From the NCBI RefSeq assembly GCF_009758255.1, contig NZ_WSEN01000002.1:122605-186604 (forward strand): 64,000 nt of DNA, given 5' to 3'. Source of the DNA: Microbacterium sp. MAH-37. GTDB lineage: Bacteria > Actinomycetota > Actinomycetes > Actinomycetales > Microbacteriaceae. How positions within the stretch are numbered: the first letter of the stretch is position 1; every line of letters starts with the position of its first letter. The position numbers and the translations under genes were made by a program. Shown in pieces: positions 52,731-62,142 of this stretch. The notes beneath the pieces were generated by a model. The model saw only the letters and a program-made list of their open reading frames with translations, was not told the origin of the DNA and did not search any database.

Positions 52731-53999
52731 TCAGTGTCGCACGTACTGAGACGCAGTCTCAATAGGTCCGGTTGCGGAATCGTGGATCCGGTAGCGGCTG
52801 CCCGGCCGTCCGCGCGTCGAGTAGTCGAGCGAGCGCACCGCACGACCCGTGCTCGCGAGATGCTCGAGATATCGACGAGTGCTCACCCGCGAGATCTGCA
52901 GCACCTCGCCGAGCTCGGAGGCCGAGCAATCCGGATGCGCGGCGAGGGCGCTCGCCACCCGCTCCAGCGTCTCCGCGGACAGCCCCTTCGGCAGCCCCGC
53001 GCGCTGCCGGAACGCGATGATCGCATCGGCGGCCTCCACCCGCTGCACCACGTCGTGCAGCTCGGTGTGGTCGCGCAGCAGCAGGGTGGCATCCACCGCC
53101 GCCCCGCCGTCGCGGGCGCCGGTCGAGCGGGCCACCAGCACGCGCGCGCCGAGGATGACCGGGCGCCCGGCGTCCTCGCCCTCGCGCAGCACCTCGATCA
53201 GCTCAGCACCGAGTACGTCCTCGACCCGTGATCCGGTCAGAGCAGCGGCATCCGTGTCCAGGAACCGGGCCGCCGCGTCGTTCGCCAGCGTGATGACGCC
53301 ATGCGCGTCGACCGTGATCACGCCCTCGCTCAGCCCGTGCAGCGTGGTCTCCTGGTTGCGCACCAGCGCGCTGATCTCGTCTGGCTCGAGGCCCTGGATG
53401 CGTCGCCGGATCAGCGCCGCCACCCAGGCCGAGCCGAACAGGCCGAGGAGCACGGCGGCGAGCATCGCCCCGATGATCCAGGCCAGGGTGCCGAAGAACT
53501 CCGCCTGGCCGTGCGACTCCAGGATGCCGACCGACGCGGTGCCGATCACCGCACCGTCCTGGAAGATCGGCACTTTCACACGCCACGTGGTGCCCAGGGT
53601 GCCGGTCTGCGTGCCGGTGTAGATCCTGCCGGACAGCGGCACAGATGCATCCGTCGAGACATGGTGACCGATCTTCTCGGGATCCGGATGCGAATAACGG
53701 ATGCCGTCGGCGTTGGCGACGACGACGTACGTGAGGTCGGACGCCTTGCGGATGGCCTCGGCGAGCGGCTGGATGGTCTCGGACGGGTCTGCGTCGTCGA
53801 AGGCGCCGACCACGGCGGGCATCGACGCGATGGACTGCGAGACCGCCATCATCCGGTCCTCGTAGGCGTCGCGGATGGTGCCCCACTGCACGAACCCTGC
53901 GGTGATGCCGGCGATCAGGGTGACCAGGCACACGATCGCCGCCTGCAGCAGGAGCAGCTGTACGCGGAGCGTCATCTTCGACGCATGCGTCTTCGTCAT
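52731..53999 (-). CDS. Hybrid transmembrane regulator: CitA/DctS-type sensor fused to DctR/CitB-type DNA-binding domain
   Basis: 422 aa. Membrane helix 1 (15-35), extracytoplasmic Cache/PAS-type sensor (36-168, with [13 protein letters not shown]), helix 2 (172-196), the linker [20 protein letters not shown] and a cytoplasmic PAS (215-312) are those of CitA/DcuS kinases. At residue ~312, where LRDHTEL should lead into the histidine box, the protein passes within about 20 residues into [20 protein letters not shown] and [20 protein letters not shown], the C-terminal helix-turn-helix of the partner response regulators. No phosphorylatable His box, ATPase or receiver Asp remains. The ATG is supported by GGAG. 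It is divergent from tctCBA. Confidence 0.88.
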   Translation of the reverse strand: MTKTHASKMTLRVQLLLLQAAIVCLVTLIAGITAGFVQWGTIRDAYEDRMMAVSQSIASMPAVVGAFDDADPSETIQPLAEAIRKASDLTYVVVANADGIRYSHPDPEKIGHHVSTDASVPLSGRIYTGTQTGTLGTTWRVKVPIFQDGAVIGTASVGILESHGQAEFFGTLAWIIGAMLAAVLLGLFGSAWVAALIRRRIQGLEPDEISALVRNQETTLHGLSEGVITVDAHGVITLANDAAARFLDTDAAALTGSRVEDVLGAELIEVLREGEDAGRPVILGARVLVARSTGARDGGAAVDATLLLRDHTELHDVVQRVEAADAIIAFRQRAGLPKGLSAETLERVASALAAHPDCSASELGEVLQISRVSTRRYLEHLASTGRAVRSLDYSTRGRPGSRYRIHDSATGPIETASQYVRH

Positions 54000-54060
54000 C
54001 GAGGGCACACTCCATTGTCGCCGCAGGCGGGAACGCCCGCATCCGGGGTGACGACCATCT

Positions 54061-54100
54061 CGCGACCAATACTTTCGGAACGCGACCAATGGTTTCGCAA
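54061..54100. promoter_or_regulatory. Two tandem 20-bp direct repeats, candidate operator of tctCBA
   Basis: CGCGACCAATACTTTCGGAA (54061-54080) is followed directly by CGCGACCAATGGTTTCGCAA (54081-54100); 17 of 20 positions agree. A 20-base period places both on one face of the helix. They lie upstream of TACGTT (54126-54131), a likely tctC -10, and 62 bases from the hybrid regulator start. Confidence 0.65.
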
Positions 54101-54103
54101 GCA

Positions 54104-54118
54104 GGACCGCGGCGGTCC
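54104..54118. promoter_or_regulatory. Small inverted repeat in the tctC promoter
   Basis: GGACCG-CGG-CGGTCC is perfectly symmetric and lies between the direct repeats and the -10 candidate. It could be a further regulator site. Confidence 0.4.
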
Positions 54119-54165
54119 GGCCGCTTACGTTCGACAGCGTCCCTGAACGCTCGAGGAGGAGCGCA

Positions 54166-55179
54166 ATGAACAGAACCCGGATCACCCTGATCGCCGCCGC
54201 AGCAGCCGCGGCACTCGCCCTCACCGGATGCTCCACGCAGGGCGGCACGGCAGAGAAGCCGGCCGCCGACGGCGAGAAGTCCAGCATCACCGATGTGAAG
54301 ATCATCGTGCCCGCCGATCCCGGCGGCGGATGGGACCAGACCGGTCGCGCGATGTCGAAGGTGCTCACCGACGACAAGGTCGTGAAGACCGCTCCGGTCA
54401 GCAACGTCGGCGGTGCCGGCGGCACGATCGGACTGGCACAGCTCGCCAACGAGAAGGACCCCGGCACGCTCATGGTCAACGGGCTGGTGATGGTCGGAGC
54501 CATCGAGACCAACGACTCGAAGATCCGCCTCGAGGACACCACGCCGATCGCCCGTCTCACCGACGAGGCGCTGGTCGTGGTCGTCCCGAAGGATTCCGAG
54601 TACAAGACTCTCGAGGACCTGGTCGAGGACATCGCCGACAAGGGGCAGGAGGTCACCGTGACAGGCGGCTCCGCCGGCGGCGCCGACCACATCCTCGCCG
54701 GGCTCCTGCTCGAAGAGGCGGGGCTGGACAGCACGGAGATCCCTCAGAAGCTCAACTACACGCCCAACGCCGGCGGTGGTGAGGCGGTCTCGCTGATCCT
54801 CGGCGGCAAGGTCGACGCCGGCATCTCCGGTGTGGGTGAGTTCCAGCAGCACATCGACAACGGCACCATGCGAGCCCTCGCCGTCTCCGGTGAGGAGCCG
54901 GTGGAGTCGCTTCCCGACGTGCCCACCATCACCGACGCAGGCTACGACGTCGTGCTCACCAACTGGCGGGGCGTGATCGCACCCGGCGGCATCTCCGAGG
55001 CCGACAAGGCGGAGCTGGTGCGCATCGTCACCGAGATGCACGACTCGGACGCCTGGCAGGCCGAGCTCGAGAGCAAGGGCTGGGCCGACGCCTTCCTCAC
55101 CGGGGAGGAGATGGATTCGTTCGTGGAGCAGAACGTCGAGGACGTCACCGGCACTCTGAAGAACATCGGACTGATCTGA
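54166..55179 (+). CDS. tctC: Tripartite tricarboxylate transporter substrate-binding lipoprotein
   Basis: 337 aa. Lipobox LALTGC (Cys22), then a TctC/Bug-type periplasmic fold: [20 protein letters not shown] is the diagnostic N-terminal motif, with [17 protein letters not shown] and [17 protein letters not shown]. It captures a carboxylate such as citrate for TctAB. GAGGAGGAGCGC precedes the ATG. First gene of tctCBA, downstream of tandem repeats that probably bind the divergent regulator. Confidence 0.9.
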   Translation: MNRTRITLIAAAAAAALALTGCSTQGGTAEKPAADGEKSSITDVKIIVPADPGGGWDQTGRAMSKVLTDDKVVKTAPVSNVGGAGGTIGLAQLANEKDPGTLMVNGLVMVGAIETNDSKIRLEDTTPIARLTDEALVVVVPKDSEYKTLEDLVEDIADKGQEVTVTGGSAGGADHILAGLLLEEAGLDSTEIPQKLNYTPNAGGGEAVSLILGGKVDAGISGVGEFQQHIDNGTMRALAVSGEEPVESLPDVPTITDAGYDVVLTNWRGVIAPGGISEADKAELVRIVTEMHDSDAWQAELESKGWADAFLTGEEMDSFVEQNVEDVTGTLKNIGLI

Positions 55180-55180
55180 C

Positions 55181-55726
55181 ATGTCCGCCCCGATCACCGG
55201 GGCGAACCGGCCGGCCGAGGCGACTCGGCCGGCCGCACGGGTTCCGATCGGGGAACTCGTCTTCGCCCTGCTCATGCTCGCCCTCGGGGTCTTCGCCCTG
55301 GTCGGCGTGTTCTCGATCCACGTGCCGGTCGGCGTCACCGTCGGCCCCACGGTGTTCCCGATCTTCGTCTCCGTCACCCTGCTCGCCTCAGCGGCGGCCG
55401 TGCTCGTCGGCGTCCTGCGCGGCAGGCGAGCCGAGGTCGAGGACAGCGAGGACATCGATCCCGATGCGAAGACCGACTGGCTCACCCTCGTGAAGATCGT
55501 GGGCGCGCTCATCGCTCATCTGCTGCTCATCGACGTGATCGGCTGGGCTCCGGCGGCCGCCGTGCTGTTCGGTCTGGTCGCCTGGAGCCTCGGCGCCAAG
55601 CGCTGGTGGATGGCGTTCCTGATCGGACTCGTCGTCGGGCTCGCGGTGCAGATCGTGTTCGGCGGGTTCCTCGGGCTCTCGCTGCCCTGGGGGCCGGCGC
55701 TCGGGTGGCTGGGAGGGATGCTCTGA
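55181..55726 (+). CDS. tctB: Tripartite tricarboxylate transporter small membrane subunit
   Basis: 181 aa with four membrane segments ([20 protein letters not shown] at the first, [20 protein letters not shown] the second), separated by an acidic loop ([16 protein letters not shown]). This is the TctB layout. One base after tctC, and its stop overlaps the tctA start (TGATG). Confidence 0.88.
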   Translation: MSAPITGANRPAEATRPAARVPIGELVFALLMLALGVFALVGVFSIHVPVGVTVGPTVFPIFVSVTLLASAAAVLVGVLRGRRAEVEDSEDIDPDAKTDWLTLVKIVGALIAHLLLIDVIGWAPAAAVLFGLVAWSLGAKRWWMAFLIGLVVGLAVQIVFGGFLGLSLPWGPALGWLGGML

Positions 55727-57273
55727 TGGACAGCTGGAGCCTGCTGCTCGACGGTTTCGCGACCGCGATCCAGCCGCAGTATCTCGTGTTCGCCTTCCTC
55801 GGCGTGCTGATCGGCACGGCGGTCGGCGTGCTGCCCGGCATCGGCCCTGCGATGACCGTGGCCCTGCTTCTGCCGCTGACCTACACGCTCGACCCGACCG
55901 CGGCGCTGATCACCTTCGCCGGCATCTACTACGGCGGCATGTACGGCGGCTCGACGACGAGCATCCTGCTGAACACCCCTGGTGAATCGGCGTCGATCGT
56001 GACGGCGATCGAGGGCAACAGGATGGCCAAGCTGGGCCGCGGAGCGGCCGCGCTCGCCACCGCCGCCATCGGCTCGTTCATCGCCGGCACGATCGCCACG
56101 GTCGGGCTGACGCTGCTGGCCCCGGTGCTCGCGCAGTTCGCGGTGAACCTCGGGCCCGCCGACTACTTCGCGCTCATCGTCATCGCGTTCGTGACGGTCG
56201 GCGCGCTGATCGGCAGCTCGGTCTCGCGCGGGATGCTCTCGCTCGGAGTCGGCCTGTTCCTGGGGCTGATCGGCACGGACCTGCTCTCCGGTCAGCAGCG
56301 CTACACGCTGGGCCTGCCGGTGCTGTCGGACGGGATCGACATCGTGCTCGTCGCGGTCGGACTGTTCGCGGTGGGGGAGACGCTCTACATCGCGGCGAAG
56401 CTCCGCCACGGCGGCGTCGACGTCATTCCGGTGACCCGCGGATGGCGCAGTTGGATGACGCGCGAGGACTGGAAGCGCTCCTGGAAGCCCTGGCTGCGCG
56501 GCACGGCGATCGGCTTCCCGATCGGCACCATCCCCGCCGGCGGGGCGGATGTCGCGACGTTCCTCTCCTATGCCACCGAGCGCAAGCTCTCGAAGCACAA
56601 GCAGGAGTTCGGCCGCGGCGCGATCGAGGGTGTGGCAGGTCCCGAGTCCGCGAACAACGCGGCGGCCGCCGGCGTCCTGGTGCCCCTGCTGACGCTCGGG
56701 CTGCCCACGACGGCGACCGCGGCGATCATCCTCGTCGCGTTCCAGGCGTACGGCCTGCAGCCGGGGCCGCTGCTGTTCCAGAGCCAGCCTGCGCTCGTCT
56801 GGGCGCTGGTGGCGAGCCTGTACCTGGGCAATGTCATCCTGATCGTGCTGAACCTGCCGCTGGTGGGCATGTGGGTGAAGCTGCTGCAGATCCCGCGGCC
56901 GTACCTGTATGCGGGCATTCTCACGTTCGCCGCCTTCGGCGCGTACGCGCTGAACTTCGCCGTCGCCGACATCCTGATCCTCGTGATCGTCGGCATGCTC
57001 GGCTACTTCATGCGCCGCTACGGCTACCCGGTCGCGCCGCTCGTCGTCGGCATGATCCTCGGGCCGATGGCCGAGGAGTCGCTGCGCAAGGCGCTGCAGC
57101 TGAGCCAGGGTGACCTGACCACACTGATCATGCAGCCGTTCGCCGCGGCCGCGTACGGTGTGCTCGCCCTGCTCGTCCTGGGCGGGCTGTGGCTGCAGCG
57201 GCGGCAGCGCCGCTACGAGCGGCAGCTCACCGAGACGATCGCGGTGCCGATCCACGCCGACCAGGAGATCTGA
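55726..57273 (+). CDS. tctA: Tripartite tricarboxylate transporter large permease
   Basis: 515 aa, about eleven membrane segments. Family motifs are [40 protein letters not shown] and [20 protein letters not shown]. Transport is ion-gradient driven. The C-terminal tail is basic (RRQRRYERQ). A GC-rich hairpin follows. Confidence 0.92.
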   Translation: MDSWSLLLDGFATAIQPQYLVFAFLGVLIGTAVGVLPGIGPAMTVALLLPLTYTLDPTAALITFAGIYYGGMYGGSTTSILLNTPGESASIVTAIEGNRMAKLGRGAAALATAAIGSFIAGTIATVGLTLLAPVLAQFAVNLGPADYFALIVIAFVTVGALIGSSVSRGMLSLGVGLFLGLIGTDLLSGQQRYTLGLPVLSDGIDIVLVAVGLFAVGETLYIAAKLRHGGVDVIPVTRGWRSWMTREDWKRSWKPWLRGTAIGFPIGTIPAGGADVATFLSYATERKLSKHKQEFGRGAIEGVAGPESANNAAAAGVLVPLLTLGLPTTATAAIILVAFQAYGLQPGPLLFQSQPALVWALVASLYLGNVILIVLNLPLVGMWVKLLQIPRPYLYAGILTFAAFGAYALNFAVADILILVIVGMLGYFMRRYGYPVAPLVVGMILGPMAEESLRKALQLSQGDLTTLIMQPFAAAAYGVLALLVLGGLWLQRRQRRYERQLTETIAVPIHADQEI

Positions 57274-57284
57274 GCCGTTCCGGG

Positions 57285-57316
57285 CCCCACGCCCTCGCCG
57301 ACACGCGGGCGTGGGG
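57285..57316 (+). terminator. tctCBA terminator
   Basis: CCCCACGCCC and GGGCGTGGGG are perfect 10-base arms with a 12-base loop, 11 bases after the tctA stop. The TauE gene has its own -10 downstream. Confidence 0.7.
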
Positions 57317-57344
57317 TCTCGTCGCGGAGCAATAGGCTGGGCGG

Positions 57345-58136
57345 ATGCGCGACGAGCAGACGACCACCCGGGGCGCCCGGGCGTACCTGTCCTACATCGG
57401 CATCGGGCTCGCGGCCGGCATCCTGTCCGGCCTGTTCGGCGTCGGCGGCGGCACGGTCATCGTGCCGCTGCTCGTCCTGCTGCTCGGCTTCGATCAGCGC
57501 CGCGCGGCAGGCACCTCGCTCGCCGCGATCGTGCCGATCGCCAGCGTCGGCGTGATCTCGTACGCCGTCTCGGACTCGGTCGCGTGGATCCCCGCGCTGA
57601 TCCTCGCGCTCGGCGCCGTGGTGGGTGCGCAGATCGGCACACGGCTGCTGCCGCGGATGTCGCAGCGCACGCTGCTCTGGGGATTCGTCGGCTTCATCGC
57701 CGTGGTCATCGTGAGCCTTTTCCTGATCGTCCCGTCGCGCGAGGCCGAGCTCGACCTCACCTGGATGACGGGGCTCGTCCTCGTCGTCGTCGGCGTGTTC
57801 ACCGGCATCCTGGCCGGGCTGATCGGCGTCGGCGGCGGCATCATCGTCGTGCCCGCTCTCATGCTCGGCATGGGCGTCAGCGACCTCGTCGCGAAGGGCA
57901 CCTCGCTGCTCATGATGATCCCGACCGCGGTCTCGGGCACCGTCGGCAACCTGCGGCACAAGAACGTCGACCTCGTCGCCGCCGCGTGCGTCGGCGTCTC
58001 GGCGTGCGCCACGACCGCGCTCGGCGCGCTCTTCGCCGCGCGCATCGACCCTTTCGCCGGGAACGTGCTGTTCGCGGTGTACCTGCTCTACATCGGGTAC
58101 CAGATGGCACGGAAGGCCATGCGCGCCAAGAACTAG
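57345..58136 (+). CDS. TauE/SafE family membrane permease
   Basis: 263 aa, eight membrane segments in two repeats, each with the glycine motif (ILSGLFGVGGGTVIVPLLVL and ILAGLIGVGGGIIVVPALML). Relatives export sulfite, sulfoacetate or related anions; the substrate here is open. TAGGCT (57333-57338) ends six bases before the ATG, so it is separate from tctCBA. A perfect bidirectional terminator follows. Confidence 0.88.
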   Translation: MRDEQTTTRGARAYLSYIGIGLAAGILSGLFGVGGGTVIVPLLVLLLGFDQRRAAGTSLAAIVPIASVGVISYAVSDSVAWIPALILALGAVVGAQIGTRLLPRMSQRTLLWGFVGFIAVVIVSLFLIVPSREAELDLTWMTGLVLVVVGVFTGILAGLIGVGGGIIVVPALMLGMGVSDLVAKGTSLLMMIPTAVSGTVGNLRHKNVDLVAAACVGVSACATTALGALFAARIDPFAGNVLFAVYLLYIGYQMARKAMRAKN

Positions 58137-58150
58137 CATCCGCACAGCGA

Positions 58151-58182
58151 GGCGCCCCTCGGAACGGACTCCGAGGGGCGCC
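58151..58182. terminator. Bidirectional terminator
   Basis: GGCGCCCCTCGGA and TCCGAGGGGCGCC are perfect 13-base arms with a 6-base loop, between convergent genes ending at 58136 and 58195. Confidence 0.85.
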
Positions 58183-58194
58183 CCTGTCAGCCGG

Positions 58195-61100
58195 TCACTC
58201 GCAGGTGAACAGGGCGTCGCCCCACACGCCGTGCGCGCCGTTGATGCTTCCCGGTGCGTTCACGTTGAGGTCGATGTACTGCACTCCGGTGACGTCCACG
58301 TCCACCTGCTCCGGGGCGAAGCCCGGGGTGAAGGTGCGGGACTGGTAGCGGTTCACGCCGTCGGTGTCGACGGTGAAGATCACGTTGCCGGCGAAGCCCT
58401 TCTCCAGGCCCACCGAGGCCGTGAACGTCTTGCACTTGCCGCCGAGGTAGTACGTCACCTTCGATGCCGCGTGCACACCGAGCCCCTTGGCGTACGTCGG
58501 GCTCTTCCCCGTGTCGGGATCGACGTAATTGATCGCCAGGGGCAGATCCGGCGAGGTCGCCGAGTCCTTGTTGGCGACGTCCTTGCCGATCACACCCCAG
58601 CCGTTCGTGGCGCTGATCCAGCCCAGATCCGACGCGTAGACCTTGCCGGACGGCGCCGGCGGCATGGGCTGGTCGACGACCTTCCAATCGAAGATCTTCA
58701 GCCGGCTCTCGGTCGGGAGCACCACGTACGCGAGCTCCTTTGCCGGGTTCAGCCGCACGAGGTTCGAGTACACCTGGTACCTGCCGGTGGGGTACTCGTA
58801 CACGTTCGGGTTGTTGCCGTTGTTGCGTCCGAGGCTGGTGATCGCCACGCTCGCCCCTCCCAGGCCGGATGCCTGCGGCAGCCAGTTCGGGAAGAACACG
58901 TTCTGCTTCGAGACCGTGCCGTCGGCGTAGTGCAGTTCCAGCGCGGGGTTCACGCCGCCGCCGGATGCCGCGGAGGCGAGCACCGCGAGGTGCGTGCCCT
59001 TGCCCGTCAGCGCGATGGTCTGCCCGGCCGGCGAGACGGAGTCCTTCGCACCGGACGGATTCGGCCAGGTGTAACCGATGGCCGCGTCACCGGTTCCGAC
59101 CGTGACAGTGGAGCCAGGAATGACCCCGGCCCGTTCCAGGGCCTCGGCCGAGAAGGTGGCGCCGCCGCCGTCGAAGTCACCCGCCTTCGCGGTGGTGAGC
59201 GTGGTCACGGAGTCGGCGTTGTACGCCCCGGCCAGCGACCCGTAGGCGACGTAGAGCTGGTTGGCTCCTGATGCCTGCTGCGCGGTCTTCTGCGCGGTGT
59301 AGTCGGCGACCACGGTCACGGTCTGCAGGTCGGCGGCCGCGGCATCCGTGACCTTCACCTCGAACGTCGCAGTCAGCGATGCACCGGGTTCGACCAGGGG
59401 CGCCTTGTCGCCCTTGGCGGACACGAGGTTCCACCCCTCGGGCAGCTGCGGGGCGAGGGCGATGTTCTCCTTCTTCTTGGTGCCGGTGTTGCGGAAGGTC
59501 GCCTCCACCGTGGTGGTGTCGCCCTGGAACACGCGGTCATCGAGTCCGACCGAGACGGATGCCGCGGTGAGATCCGCGTCCCGTCCTCCGACGGCGCTGG
59601 TCGCTGCGAGCACGATCTCCGCCGAGGCGGAGGACGCGAGGGCGGGCACCTTCACGACGATGACGCCGCCGGCGTCCTCCGCGTCGAAGAACCAGCCGGA
59701 GGATGCGGCATCCAGCGCCTCGCGGGAGGCGGCCTGCTTCAGGCCCTTGCCGTCGACAGAGACGTTCGCCGGCGCGGAGCCGGTGTGCGCCTCGATCACG
59801 TACGGCCGGGCATCGGCCTTGCCGTCGTACGATCCGGCGCGCTTGCCGATGCCGATCGTGACGGAACCCTTCTTGCCGGCCTCCGGGGCATCAACGGTGA
59901 ACTCCTGGGTGCTGGAGGCGCCGTCGGCGTAGGCCCGGGTGACCTGGTCGTCCTCGTAGAGCGAGAACGCGCTCTTGCCCTGTGGGAACAGCGAGAGTGT
60001 GACGGGGGAGTCCGCCGGCACCAGCGACGCGTTCCGTGCCGTGACGCCCTGCGGAACCAGCGCGCCGGCGCGCACGAAGATCGGCAGCCTGTCGAGCGGA
60101 GCCGGGTGCCCGTTCAGCACCTGTCCGCCCTCGTGCACCTCGCCGGTCCAGAAGTCCACCCACTGGGAGCCGGCGGGCAGGTAGATGCCGTTGCGCACCT
60201 CGGTCTTCGTGAACACCGGGGCGACCAGGTAGTCGCTGCCGAGCAGGAACTCGTTGTTCGCCTCGACGCTGTACGAGCCCGCGTCCTTCGGGTACTCCAG
60301 CGCCAGCGACCGCATCATCGGCAGGCCGCTGCGGTGCGATTCCGCTGCGAGCGTGTAGATGTAGGGCATCAGGCGCTGCCGCAGCTGCAGGTAGCTGCGG
60401 TTGATCTTCGTCGCCTCGTCGCCGTACAGCCAGGGCCGTTTGTCGACCGACGCCCAGCCGCTCATCGAGTAGAGCGCGGGGGCGAAGGCCTTCCACTGCA
60501 GGTCGCGCACGTAGCTCTCCGGCGAGCCTCCGAAGATGCCGTCCACGTCGCCGGTGGAGAACGCGAGACCCGAGTTGCCGGCACCGGTCAGTGCGGAGAT
60601 CTGCCAGCGCACGGCGTCGAGATTGCCGGAGTGGTCACCGGTCCACTGCATGCCGCAGCGCTGGGAACCGGCCCAGCCCTCGACCATGAGGGCCGTGCCG
60701 CGGGCGTCCGAGTACTTCTCGATGCCGTCGTTCGCGGCCTCGCAGCCGGTCAGTGCCATCCGGTAGCCGGAGCCCACCCAGGCGACGTCGAGCTTGCGCA
60801 GCCGGACGCCGGCCTCGCCGACCTCGTACTCCTGGTTCGTCAGCGAGCGCTGGGTCCACAGGCCGGTCTTGAGCCCGGTCTCCTCCTCGATCGCCTGGAC
60901 CGTCTCGGGCAGTTCCTGATACTCGCAGCCGTAGCCGTCGTTGACCAGCATCCATCCACCGGGCATGTCGTTCTCGACGAAGCCCTTGGCGACCTCGAGC
61001 GCCTGCGGGGTGCGCAGTTTCGACGGCGTCTTGGTGCCGGTGTAGGTCGGGCTGGAGCGGTTGTAGCAGTCGGCGTCGCCGTACTCCAGGGCGTACACGG

Positions 61101-61995
61101 GCGGCATGAACGGCCGGCCGGTGAGCTGGGTGTACGACTCGAGCGACTGCTCGTAGTCGCCCACGAAGTAATAGGCGTCGAAGCGGCGCTCCTGGTGCGT
61201 GGTGGTGTGCTTCGCGAAGTCGTAGGTGCCCTTCGCGAACGTGTTGCGCAGCACGCCATATCCCTCGGAGGACATGTAGTACGGCACGGCGTTGGGGTAG
61301 CCGTCGTCGTCCCAGTCGAAGTTGTTGGCGATGTTGATGACGGATCCGGTGTGGATCGAGCGGCCGTTCTGCATGCCGCCGCCGAGGATCTGCTCGCCGT
61401 CCTGACCCTCGAGGTGCTGGGTCGCCGAGTTCTTGCCGAACGTGATGGCGGCGGACTCGGTGAAGATCGTCGAGCCGTCGGCACGGGTGGCGGACACCGC
61501 GCCGGTGGCGCGGTCGATCGACACCGTGACGGTCTTCGACGCGATGCTGATCACATCGCCCTCGCCGACCGAGACGTCGGCGCCCTCGAAGGTCTTCGCA
61601 CCCACGACGATGTCGGCGGTGCGCGCGGGGTCGTTCTGCGGCGTGTTCGCCGGGTCGGTGAAGGAACCGCTCGGGTCGGCCTCGAGTCGGAAGGTGCCGT
61701 TCTCGAGGAACGTCACGCGCATCGCGCCGTGCTCGGCGGTCAGCGTCACGGAGGCGCCGTCGCGCTGCACGTCGGTGATGGCGCCGATCGAAGTGCCCGT
61801 GCCGTCGACGGGGACCTCCGGCGAAGCGGGCTTCGGCGTGATCGGGGTGGGGGCGGACGCCGCGGTCGCGGCGGCGGGGACGGGGGATGCGGCGGCGGCT
61901 CCGACCGAGGTCAGCCCGATGCCGGTCACCCCCAGGGCGATGGCGAAGCCGAGCGCGCTGAGGCGCCGGCGACAGGATGGTGAGTTCAACTTCAT
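58195..61995 (-). CDS. Secreted multidomain GH31-type glycosidase with NEW3 and NPCBM domains
   Basis: 1266 aa. A long signal peptide ends near residue 37. Then come an N-terminal beta domain (~60-290) and a GH31 TIM barrel (~295-590). Asp403 in RKLDVAWVGSGYR is the likely nucleophile and Asp454 in WTGDHSGN the likely acid/base. A C-terminal beta domain, a NEW3 domain (~812-900, VFQGDTTTVEATFRNTGTKK), a further beta domain, and an NPCBM domain (~1118-1266, VYASDLGWISATNGWG) follow. The domain set points to an alpha-galactosidase or alpha-glucosidase-like exo-enzyme acting outside the cell, perhaps on host or plant glycans. GAGGAGAC precedes the ATG. A perfect 14-bp inverted repeat lies in its leader. 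Confidence 0.85.
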   Translation of the reverse strand: MKLNSPSCRRRLSALGFAIALGVTGIGLTSVGAAAASPVPAAATAASAPTPITPKPASPEVPVDGTGTSIGAITDVQRDGASVTLTAEHGAMRVTFLENGTFRLEADPSGSFTDPANTPQNDPARTADIVVGAKTFEGADVSVGEGDVISIASKTVTVSIDRATGAVSATRADGSTIFTESAAITFGKNSATQHLEGQDGEQILGGGMQNGRSIHTGSVINIANNFDWDDDGYPNAVPYYMSSEGYGVLRNTFAKGTYDFAKHTTTHQERRFDAYYFVGDYEQSLESYTQLTGRPFMPPVYALEYGDADCYNRSSPTYTGTKTPSKLRTPQALEVAKGFVENDMPGGWMLVNDGYGCEYQELPETVQAIEEETGLKTGLWTQRSLTNQEYEVGEAGVRLRKLDVAWVGSGYRMALTGCEAANDGIEKYSDARGTALMVEGWAGSQRCGMQWTGDHSGNLDAVRWQISALTGAGNSGLAFSTGDVDGIFGGSPESYVRDLQWKAFAPALYSMSGWASVDKRPWLYGDEATKINRSYLQLRQRLMPYIYTLAAESHRSGLPMMRSLALEYPKDAGSYSVEANNEFLLGSDYLVAPVFTKTEVRNGIYLPAGSQWVDFWTGEVHEGGQVLNGHPAPLDRLPIFVRAGALVPQGVTARNASLVPADSPVTLSLFPQGKSAFSLYEDDQVTRAYADGASSTQEFTVDAPEAGKKGSVTIGIGKRAGSYDGKADARPYVIEAHTGSAPANVSVDGKGLKQAASREALDAASSGWFFDAEDAGGVIVVKVPALASSASAEIVLAATSAVGGRDADLTAASVSVGLDDRVFQGDTTTVEATFRNTGTKKKENIALAPQLPEGWNLVSAKGDKAPLVEPGASLTATFEVKVTDAAAADLQTVTVVADYTAQKTAQQASGANQLYVAYGSLAGAYNADSVTTLTTAKAGDFDGGGATFSAEALERAGVIPGSTVTVGTGDAAIGYTWPNPSGAKDSVSPAGQTIALTGKGTHLAVLASAASGGGVNPALELHYADGTVSKQNVFFPNWLPQASGLGGASVAITSLGRNNGNNPNVYEYPTGRYQVYSNLVRLNPAKELAYVVLPTESRLKIFDWKVVDQPMPPAPSGKVYASDLGWISATNGWGVIGKDVANKDSATSPDLPLAINYVDPDTGKSPTYAKGLGVHAASKVTYYLGGKCKTFTASVGLEKGFAGNVIFTVDTDGVNRYQSRTFTPGFAPEQVDVDVTGVQYIDLNVNAPGSINGAHGVWGDALFTCE

Positions 61996-62008
61996 CGTCT
62001 CCTCAGTG

Positions 62009-62046
62009 GTGATTGTTTCTGCATCTGTGGGCGCAGAAACAATCAC
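62009..62046. promoter_or_regulatory. Inverted repeat in the GH31 leader
   Basis: GTGATTGTTTCTGC and GCAGAAACAATCAC are perfect arms with a 10-base loop, 13 bases upstream of the GH31 start. The TGTTTC/GAAACA core resembles sugar-regulator operators; as RNA it would also form a stem-loop. Confidence 0.65.
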
Positions 62047-62076
62047 ATGGAAGCATGAATGCGCGGTAAGGGTCAA
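62047..62076 (-). promoter_or_regulatory. Putative GH31 promoter
   Basis: On the minus strand TTGACC (62071-62076) and TTCCAT (62047-62052) are 18 bases apart and end directly at the inverted repeat, so a bound regulator would sit at the transcription start. Confidence 0.5.
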
Positions 62077-62142
62077 GGATCTTCCGGATTGTCCCGGTCT
62101 CGCGCCGAGGATGCGGAACACGCGCCCGGATAGGATCGAGAG

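Noticed and set aside
49373..52843. A long minus-strand frame covering rpoA, rplQ and the ligase
   Set aside because: It crosses real genes, including the H2 repeat, and its product is low-complexity; rpoA and the ligase in their own frames are unambiguous.
52731..53999. Ordinary sensor histidine kinase
   Set aside because: The N-terminal half would prompt that label automatically, but no His box, N/G boxes or ATPase domain are present.
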